A stretch of DNA of 38,178 nt from an uncultured bacterium. GTDB lineage: Bacteria; Actinomycetota; Coriobacteriia; Coriobacteriales; Coriobacteriaceae. This document shows positions 32,229 to 38,178 of this stretch, piece after piece. The stretch lies in assembly GCA_905214615.1 (NCBI GenBank), contig CAJMMX010000014.1, forward strand, positions 1 through 38,178. Direction: 5' to 3'. Position 1 is the first letter of the stretch, and each line of letters begins with the position of its first letter. A program made the translations under genes and the position numbers. Below the pieces are notes generated by a model. The model saw only the letters and a program-made list of their open reading frames with translations. It was not told the origin of the DNA and did no database searches.

Positions 32229-32780
32229 TTATTCGCCCAAAACGGCCTTTTTTGCGGCTGCAGCCATGTTATCCAGGTCTTCCTTGGTGGGATGGTCCTT
32301 CGCGGCAACCCAGTTGTCGAGCAGCATCTTAAATCGGACGTTTTCGGGATCTTGCTCGAGCATGGCCTCGTAGCGCTGCTTGACCGCGGGGCCCATCTTG
32401 CCCTGGCACATCGCCCAGCCCGCAAGCTCGGCATCCCCAGCCAAATTGGAAGTTACGCGATCAATAATCTGCTGGTAATAGCTCTGGTCGGCCCCAAAGC
32501 CGCAGGTGCCAAACAGAAAGACGCGCTTGCCGTGCAAGGCGGAGAGCAACGCCGCGACCGAAGGCGTGCACGCGCCCTTGTCGCACCAAAAACCGACGAG
32601 CACTGTGTCGGCCGTGCAGGCGCCCTGCGCCTCGAGCGCAACCTGATCTGCATCCGCATCGTCGCTCAACGCCGCGGCATGGACAAACTCAACACCCGCA
32701 GCCTGCAGAGCGCGCTTGATCGCGCCCGAAACCATCCTGGTATTACCGCTCTTGCTGTTAACCACCAAAGAGCACGTCAT
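32229..32780 (-). CDS. Flavodoxin-family protein
   Basis: A 183-residue single-domain flavodoxin-like protein. SKSGNTRMVSGAI near the N-terminus is the FMN-phosphate loop. VGFWCDKGACTPSVAALL and FLFGTCGFGADQSYYQQI are the later flavin-contacting segments. It resembles the group that includes BilS, the flavodoxin partner of bilirubin reductase, but no bilR-like gene is in the window, so I do not assign that role. The ATG at 32780 was chosen over a GTG at 32786; GAGG lies upstream of both. Monocistronic, with its own terminator. Confidence 0.82.
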   Translation of the reverse strand: MTCSLVVNSKSGNTRMVSGAIKRALQAAGVEFVHAAALSDDADADQVALEAQGACTADTVLVGFWCDKGACTPSVAALLSALHGKRVFLFGTCGFGADQSYYQQIIDRVTSNLAGDAELAGWAMCQGKMGPAVKQRYEAMLEQDPENVRFKMLLDNWVAAKDHPTKEDLDNMAAAAKKAVLGE

Positions 32781-32950
32781 AGTCACGTTGCCTCGTTTCC
32801 CCCAAAACTAAAGCCACTAATGCAATTTATTAGATGAATATCTTAGTACTAACGTGACAGATGTAAACCACCGTCTGTCGATTGGCGACGCAGACGACAT
32901 CTTTGGACAGATTTCGAACAGTATGTACTTCGGATTGAAACCGCCACAGA

Positions 32951-33042
32951 ACGTTTCACGAATGGCCGAAAAACTGTTTCACAAAACGCCGTCAAATTGC
33001 GTCACGGAGTATCGTCAAAATGTTTCACGCGCTGGTAGAACG
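32951..33042. repeat. 23-bp direct repeats (iteron-like), four units
   Basis: GTTTCAC-type boxes begin at 32953, 32976, 32999 (degenerate GCGTCAC) and 33022, exactly 23 bases apart. The second and third units also share CCGTCAAA or CGTCAAA at the same offset. A possible decayed fifth unit starts near 32928. They lie 170-260 bases upstream of the flavodoxin start and just after the ABC operon. The intergenic stretch 32781-33103 holds no supported gene; a 75-codon GTG-initiated frame across the repeats is probably not real. Confidence 0.6.
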
Positions 33043-33103
33043 CTATATAACAAGATCGCTCTATGGGACAAACAAACCTGATTAATTTGCCCCACGGGCT
33101 TGC

Positions 33104-34963
33104 TCACTGGGCGAACTGGCTGCGGTAGAGCTCGGCGTAGAAGCCGCCTGCCGCGAGCAGCTCGTCGTGCGTGCCGCGCTCGATAATCTCGCCGTCGCGC
33201 ATCACCAGAATGCAGTCGGCGTTGCGGATGGTGCTCAGGCGGTGCGCCACGACAAAGCTCGTACGACCGGCCATGAGCTCGTCGAATGCCGCCTGCACCT
33301 GCAGCTCGGTACGCGTATCGATGCTCGACGTCGCCTCGTCCAGCAGCAGAATCGCCGGATCGGTGAGCATGACGCGCGCGATGCACAGCAGCTGTTTTTG
33401 ACCCTGGCTAAACGTGCCGCCGTCCTCGCCGATTACCGTATCGTAGCCGCCTGGCAGCTGCACGATAAACTTGTGCGCGTGCGCGCGCTTGGCGGCCTCG
33501 ATAACCTGCTCGCGCGCGGCTCCTGGGCAACCGTAAGCGATGTTGTCCGCCACCGTGCCCTCGAACAGCCATGTGTCCTGCAGCACCATGCCAAAGGCGC
33601 GGCGCAGGCTTGCGCGCGTGTAGTCACGCGAGGAACGGCCATCGACCGCAATGCGACCGGCGTCGATATCGTAGAACCGCAGCAGCAAATTGATGAGCGT
33701 TGTCTTGCCACAGCCCGTAGGACCGACCAGGGCAAAGCGCATGCCGGGTTTAGCCTCGATGCAGACATCCTGCAGCAGCTTGCGGTCGGGCACATAGCTA
33801 AAGTCCACATGTTCAAAGGTCACCTCACCCTGCGGGGCGGCAAGTTCCACGGCATCTAGCGCATCGGGCTCCTGCTCGCGCGCATCGAGCAGTGCAAACA
33901 TGCGGCGCGCCGAGGCGTACGCAGTCTGGATCTGCGTGATGACGTTCGTGACCTCGTTGAACGGCTTAGTGTACTGGTTGGCGTAGGACAGGAAGATCTG
34001 CACGCCGCCCACCGTGAGCGCCGCAGGCACGCCCGTGATCACGCCCGCGCAGCCGATCACAGCGACCACGGCATAGATGATGTTATTGATAAAGCGCGTG
34101 CCGGGGTTGGAGAGCGAGCCCATAAACTGCGCGCGCTCACCTGCCGTATAGAGCTCGGCGTTAAGGGCATCAAAGCGCTGTTGAGCGTTCGGGCCATAGG
34201 CAAACGCATCCACCAGCTTCTGCTCGCCCACATACTCCTCGATATGGCCACCGAGCTGGCCTTGGATGCGCTGCTGTGCCGTAAAGCTCTTATTGGAAAG
34301 TTTGGCGATGGCACCGGCCGCAAAGATGGAAAGCGGCGTGACGAGCACCACCACAAGCGTCATGGTCAGCTTGATGGAGAGCATAAACGCGAGCGTGCCC
34401 ACGATGGTAATAACGCCGGTAAAGAGCTGCGTGAAGCCCTGCAGCAGACCGTCGCCCACCTGATCGACGTCGTTGACCACGCGGCTCATGAGGTCGCCGT
34501 GGGCATGGCTGTCGATAAAGCTGAGCGGCATGCGGCTGAGCTTGTCGCTCGCCTCCACGCGCATGTCGCGCACCGTCTCGTAGGACAAGCGGTTAACGCA
34601 ATAGCCCTGCAGCCACTGGAAAGCCGCAGCACCTACGACGACAATCGCGAGCTTGGTGACAAGCGGCAGCAGCGCATCGAAGTCCACCTGCCCGGCGGCG
34701 ACGATCAGGTCGATGCCCTCGCCGATGAGAATAGGTGTGTAGAGCTGCAAGATCACCGAGATGGCAGCGCTCACAAACGACGCCGCAAACGAAATGCGGT
34801 GCGGGCGAACATAGCCCAGCAGGCGGCGGGTCACCGCGCCCACGGGATAGCGCTCGGGGTCGCCGGGCTGGCGCGGGCCGTCCCCCAGGTCGTTGAGGTT
34901 ATCGTTGCCAGACACGTTGGCGGTCATCGTGGCGACCGAGCCGGAAGAAGTGTACGGATTCAT
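33104..34963 (-). CDS. ABC exporter half-transporter, consensus-type ATPase
   Basis: A 619-residue fused membrane and ATPase subunit of the MDR/MdlB type. Six hydrophobic segments lie in about residues 55-345. The ATPase has Walker A GPTGCGKT (414-421), signature FSQGQKQ, Walker B with catalytic glutamate in LLLDEATSSIDT, and an H-loop in FVVAHRLST. The first 40 residues are hydrophilic and Gly/Asn-rich. Its ATG directly follows the upstream stop, with GGAGGG before it. It forms a heterodimer with the next protein, exporting an unknown compound. Confidence 0.92.
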   Translation of the reverse strand: MNPYTSSGSVATMTANVSGNDNLNDLGDGPRQPGDPERYPVGAVTRRLLGYVRPHRISFAASFVSAAISVILQLYTPILIGEGIDLIVAAGQVDFDALLPLVTKLAIVVVGAAAFQWLQGYCVNRLSYETVRDMRVEASDKLSRMPLSFIDSHAHGDLMSRVVNDVDQVGDGLLQGFTQLFTGVITIVGTLAFMLSIKLTMTLVVVLVTPLSIFAAGAIAKLSNKSFTAQQRIQGQLGGHIEEYVGEQKLVDAFAYGPNAQQRFDALNAELYTAGERAQFMGSLSNPGTRFINNIIYAVVAVIGCAGVITGVPAALTVGGVQIFLSYANQYTKPFNEVTNVITQIQTAYASARRMFALLDAREQEPDALDAVELAAPQGEVTFEHVDFSYVPDRKLLQDVCIEAKPGMRFALVGPTGCGKTTLINLLLRFYDIDAGRIAVDGRSSRDYTRASLRRAFGMVLQDTWLFEGTVADNIAYGCPGAAREQVIEAAKRAHAHKFIVQLPGGYDTVIGEDGGTFSQGQKQLLCIARVMLTDPAILLLDEATSSIDTRTELQVQAAFDELMAGRTSFVVAHRLSTIRNADCILVMRDGEIIERGTHDELLAAGGFYAELYRSQFAQ

Positions 34964-36817
34964 TTAGCAGCCCTCCTTTGCGCAAGTGGATGCCAGGGCG
35001 CACGCGGCGCCTGGGGTGGACGTGGACGTCGCGCTCCCCCGCTGACCCTCGAGCTCCTCACGACGAAGCTGCGACTGGCAAATCTCGCGATAGAGCCGGC
35101 AGGTCGCGTACAGCTCATCGTGCGCGCCCAGGCCCGCGACCGAACCGTGGTCGAGCACGCAGATCATGTCGGCATCGCGCACGGTCGAGACGCGCTGGCT
35201 CACGATCACCGTGGTCAGTGGGAGCCCGCCCGCGGCGGCACCGCGCACGCTGCGCTCGCGGATGGCATGGCGAAGCGCCGCGTCGGTCTTAAAGTCGAGC
35301 GCCGAGGCGGAGTCATCCATGATTAGGACCTGTGGAGAGCCCACCAGGGCACGTGCGATGGTCAGGCGCTGGCGCTGGCCACCGCTAAAGTTCTTGCCGC
35401 CCGCCTCGACCGGGGCATCGAGCCCCTGCGGCTTGTTGCGCACAAATTCGCTGGCCTGCGCCATGTCGAGCGCCGCCCAGAGCTCCTCGTCGGTTGCCGC
35501 CTCGTCGCGCCAGGTTAGGTTGCTGCGAATGGTGCCGCTCACCAGCGACGCTCGCTGCGGAACGGTCGCGACCACGTGGCGCAGCTGATCGAGCGGCCAG
35601 GTGCGCACGTCGGCGCCCATCACGCTCACGCTGCCGGTGCCCGCATCGTACAGGCGCGGGATGAGCGAGACGAGCGTGGACTTACCACTGCCCGTACCGC
35701 CAATAATGCCGAGCGTCTTGCCCAGCGGGAGCTCCAGGGTCACATCGTTGACGGCGTTGGCAGCGCCCGCGCCAAAAGAGAAGCTCGCATGGCCCAAGCT
35801 CAGCGCAGGAACTGGAGCGACATTGCCCGGCTTGAGCAGCGCGACCGGCTGGTTGCCCCCGTCGGTGATGCTCGGCTCGCAATTGAGCACCTCGTTGATA
35901 CGCGACGCGCTGGCGCTCGCCTTGGTAAAGACCACGACCAGGTTGGCGACATACACGATGGAGGTCAGGGTCTGCGTCATGTAGTTCACAAACGCCATGA
36001 CCTGACCCTGCGTTAGCTCGCCCACGTTGACCTGGATGCCGCCCACCCACAGGATGGCGCACACGCCCAGGTTCATCACAAGAAACGTGACGGGGTTGAG
36101 AATCGACGAGAGCTTACCCACCGCGATGGCAGTATTGGCCTGGTCATCGGCGGCCTGGGCAAAGCGCTCGCGCTCGTGGTCCTCGCGCACGAAGGCGCGA
36201 ACCACGCGAGCGCCCGAAAGCCCCTCGCGGCAAATGAGCGCGATGCGGTCGAGCTTTGCCTGCAGCTGCTTGTAGTACGGAATGCAGCGCGCCATGACAA
36301 ACCAAAACACCAGGCCGATGGCGGGCGTGCAAATCAAAAAGATCATGCCGAGCTTAAGGTCGATGACAAGGGCCGCGCACATGGAGCCCACCGCCAAGAA
36401 GGGCCAGCGGATGAGCATGCGCACGCCCAACGCCACGGCAAGCTGCACCTGGTTGACGTCGTTGGTGATGCGGGTGATAAGCGACGGCGTGCCAAAGCGG
36501 TCGAGTTCGGCATAGCTCAGTTTGTTGATGTGCTCGTAGAGCGCGCCGCGAATGTCGGTGCCCATGCCCTGCGAGGTCAGCGCCGCCATCTTTTGGCAGA
36601 CGAGCGTAAACGAGATGCCGATCACAGCCATGGCGCCAAGTACCATGCCGTAGTGGATAACGGCGTTGACATCGTGTGCGCCAATACCCTTATCGATCAT
36701 CTGGGCAATCACCAGCGGCGTAAGCAGGTCAAAGATCACTTCGATCAGCTTGCACGCAGGGCCAATCACCATATATCGGCGAAACTTACCACCAAAACGC
36801 CTGAGCAGCTCAATCAT
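34964..36817 (-). CDS. ABC exporter half-transporter, degenerate-site ATPase
   Basis: A 617-residue partner subunit of the same family. An N-terminal membrane domain is followed by Walker A IIGGTGSGKST, signature FSGGQRQ and Walker B LIMDDSASALD, where the usual catalytic glutamate is aspartate. One weakened site of this kind is normal in heterodimeric exporters such as TM287/288 and BmrCD. The ATG at 36817 is preceded by GGGAG at about ten bases; an in-frame TTG upstream (36850) is less likely. The C-terminus has a Cys-containing tail. First gene of the two-gene operon. Confidence 0.92.
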   Translation of the reverse strand: MIELLRRFGGKFRRYMVIGPACKLIEVIFDLLTPLVIAQMIDKGIGAHDVNAVIHYGMVLGAMAVIGISFTLVCQKMAALTSQGMGTDIRGALYEHINKLSYAELDRFGTPSLITRITNDVNQVQLAVALGVRMLIRWPFLAVGSMCAALVIDLKLGMIFLICTPAIGLVFWFVMARCIPYYKQLQAKLDRIALICREGLSGARVVRAFVREDHERERFAQAADDQANTAIAVGKLSSILNPVTFLVMNLGVCAILWVGGIQVNVGELTQGQVMAFVNYMTQTLTSIVYVANLVVVFTKASASASRINEVLNCEPSITDGGNQPVALLKPGNVAPVPALSLGHASFSFGAGAANAVNDVTLELPLGKTLGIIGGTGSGKSTLVSLIPRLYDAGTGSVSVMGADVRTWPLDQLRHVVATVPQRASLVSGTIRSNLTWRDEAATDEELWAALDMAQASEFVRNKPQGLDAPVEAGGKNFSGGQRQRLTIARALVGSPQVLIMDDSASALDFKTDAALRHAIRERSVRGAAAGGLPLTTVIVSQRVSTVRDADMICVLDHGSVAGLGAHDELYATCRLYREICQSQLRREELEGQRGSATSTSTPGAACALASTCAKEGC

Positions 36818-36861
36818 AAAAAGGCGCTCCCTATCATCATTCACACTCAATTCGAATCATG

Positions 36862-36890
36862 ATAGTACGGTGAGCCCAAAAATTGCGTAA
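36862..36890 (-). promoter_or_regulatory. Candidate promoter of the ABC exporter operon
   Basis: Minus-strand TACTAT (36862-36867) with a weak TTACGC (36885-36890) 17 bases upstream, about 45 bases before the start codon. Confidence 0.35.
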
Positions 36891-36968
36891 GCAGCTCGTC
36901 ATTTCTAATGGGATTCGGTTTCCAGAGAAGCGGAGAGGCGCGCATGCCCGGCAAGTTACGGGTCGATC

Positions 36969-36999
36969 ACTTGGTATACTTACATTAGTGCTACCAAGT
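36969..36999 (+). promoter_or_regulatory. Extended -10 promoter with overlapping palindrome
   Basis: TGG-TATACT (36972-36980) forms an extended -10 for the coiled-coil protein gene. ACTTGGTA (36969-36976) and TACCAAGT (36992-36999) form a perfect eight-base inverted repeat that overlaps it, a likely operator or, less probably, an RNA hairpin at the transcript start. Confidence 0.5.
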
Positions 37000-37031
37000 T
37001 GAGCCGCCGACCCTTGAAATGAGGTGCCGAG

Positions 37032-38057
37032 ATGAACGACATTCTCGCAAGAAGAGCAAGACGAGCAACTGTGGGCATCGCCCTTTCCGCGGCACTTGTC
37101 GCGGGAATCGCCCCCGTAACGGCGATCGCGGCAGAAACCAGCGCCCCCACCGGTGCGGCCGTTTCGCAGACGAGCGCCGCCAACGGCAATTCGGGCGCCC
37201 TGCAGACGGAAGATGCGGCCGCCGCAAAAGACAAAGCGTATGCAGCCATGCAGGAAGCGCTCAAAAACCTCGAGGCCGCAAAAGACGCCGCAAGTCTCGA
37301 GAAACTTGCGGAAATCGATACTAAAATTGCCATTTTTCAAGAGAACTACGACACTAATTTGGCGCAAGCCGCCATATATAAGGAATCCCTTCCTACCATG
37401 CAAGCGAACGTCGATGCAGCTCAAGCCGAATGTGATAAGGCCCACAACCGGACAAGAGCCCTTGAGGCAGAATTAAATAAAATCGACTACACGACTCCTG
37501 CCGAAACTATTCGGCAGTTGCAAGAGGCGATCACAGAGGCAATAATGCAAGAAAATTTCTGTGAAGATAAGCTTGAGCACTGCCGAATGCGCCTCGAAAG
37601 TCATAAAAGCCTGATTTATTTCTTTGAAAGCGAAGTGGAGTTTAATAAAACCCATCTCGACGGAGAAACAGCCAAGCGGAATGCGCTCCTCGACGATTTG
37701 AAAAGAGCGCAAATAGCCTATGACGATGCCTGCAAAGCATACGAAGAGGCAAAGGCCGCGGCGGACAAGGCCGCCTCGCCCGAGATAACGAAACCGACCG
37801 AGACAGCGCCTCCCTCCGGCTCAACGCAACCCGCCAAGGCGACACCGCCCGTTGCCTCACCTGCAACCGGTAAAGACGCCCTACCAAGCTCCATCAAGCA
37901 AGCGAGCACAAGCAGCGGCAAACAAGCAGATACGACCGCCGACAAGCTCGCGAACACGGGCGACGCAGCGCCGAGCGCAATCGCACTCGCAGCAGTCGCC
38001 GCCGCAGGCCTCGGAATAACCGCCACGGCTACACGCCGCATCAAGAACTCAAAATAG
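37032..38057 (+). CDS. Secreted coiled-coil protein with LANTG sorting signal
   Basis: A 341-residue surface protein. A signal peptide (about 1-34, cleavage near AIAAE) is followed by a long charged alpha-helical coiled coil (about 60-250, LEAAKDAASLEKLAEID, DDACKAYEEAKAAADKAA). A Pro/Ser/Thr-rich linker comes next, then LANTG (306-310), a hydrophobic segment and the tail RRIKNSK. LANTG is a class E-type sortase signal, so it should be wall-anchored. GAGG precedes the ATG by seven bases. It is monocistronic, divergent from the ABC exporter, and has its own terminator. Function unknown. Confidence 0.85.
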   Translation: MNDILARRARRATVGIALSAALVAGIAPVTAIAAETSAPTGAAVSQTSAANGNSGALQTEDAAAAKDKAYAAMQEALKNLEAAKDAASLEKLAEIDTKIAIFQENYDTNLAQAAIYKESLPTMQANVDAAQAECDKAHNRTRALEAELNKIDYTTPAETIRQLQEAITEAIMQENFCEDKLEHCRMRLESHKSLIYFFESEVEFNKTHLDGETAKRNALLDDLKRAQIAYDDACKAYEEAKAAADKAASPEITKPTETAPPSGSTQPAKATPPVASPATGKDALPSSIKQASTSSGKQADTTADKLANTGDAAPSAIALAAVAAAGLGITATATRRIKNSK

Positions 38058-38129
38058 CCGCCAGATCATACTACCTTCGCCAATCCACAAACCCGGAGAC
38101 AAAAGAGGCCCGTTTCCCCAACCTGAACT

Positions 38130-38170
38130 GCCTCCCATTTCTTGGACATGAGAAATGGGAGGCTTTCTTT
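38130..38170 (+). terminator. Terminator of the coiled-coil protein gene
   Basis: GCCTCCCATTTCT and AGAAATGGGAGGC form a perfect 13-base stem around an eight-base loop, followed by TTTCTTT on the plus strand. Confidence 0.85.
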
Positions 38171-38178
38171 ATGCGCGT

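Noticed and set aside
32951..33042. ParB parS site from the TGTTTCAC boxes
   Set aside because: The half-site matches the consensus TGTTTCACGTGAAACA in part, but no copy has the adjacent inverted half. The boxes are direct repeats.
32854..33081. 75-codon plus-strand frame across the 23-bp repeats
   Set aside because: GTG start without a ribosome-binding site, no recognisable sequence, and the 23-bp period is not a multiple of three.

Overview
The window looks like chromosomal DNA of a high-GC, Gram-positive gut anaerobe of the Coriobacteriia, most likely Collinsella or a close relative. That placement is an inference from gene content: a mannose-family PTS operon, an LtaS-type enzyme, class E-like (LAxTG) sorting signals, a SipW-type signal peptidase with its cognate proteins, a KdpD lacking its usual N-terminus, and dense short palindromic repeats. 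No rRNA, tRNA or CRISPR was found.

Layout. (1) 214-918: a transaldolase-like enzyme, then the C-terminal stub of a HAD phosphatase gene. (2) About 1430-10755: a carbohydrate-use block that looks inserted. On the minus strand run an MFS transporter, a class II aldolase, PTS IIA, IIB, IIC and IID, an aldo/keto reductase and an HSL-type esterase. Divergent from these are an RpiR regulator and a Cof-type phosphatase. The 300-bp divergent promoter region carries symmetric GAAAC/GTTTC boxes. A 49-residue membrane protein closes the block. (3) 11006-18411: a fused RlmK/RlmL rRNA methyltransferase whose RlmL half looks decayed, then a KdpE/short-KdpD two-component system, a small membrane protein and a Kup potassium transporter. 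(4) 18569-21953: a nitroreductase and a divergent LtaS-type phosphoglycerol transferase.

(5) 21954-32228 is the most unusual part. A six-gene minus-strand cluster encodes a SipW-type signal peptidase, three TasA/camelysin-like secreted proteins, an 1823-residue surface protein with about eight InlB/Flg_new-type repeats, and a secreted protein ending in an LVATG sorting signal. I read it as a fibre or adhesin assembly system. Its first exported subunit is followed by a strong 17-bp intercistronic hairpin, and its upstream region has a nine-C tract that may lie between promoter elements. Direct copies of a 62-bp-period palindromic tandem array lie on both sides of the cluster. The array after ltaS is itself bracketed by two inverted copies of a 127-130-nt element whose core is conserved but whose long arms differ in sequence and still pair. 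This suggests selection on folding.

(6) 32229-38178: a flavodoxin-family protein, a 23-bp iteron-like repeat, a heterodimeric ABC exporter, and a divergent secreted coiled-coil protein with an LANTG sorting signal, ended by a strong terminator.

Start codons were chosen from Shine-Dalgarno spacing. All functions are from sequence reading only; no database search was run.
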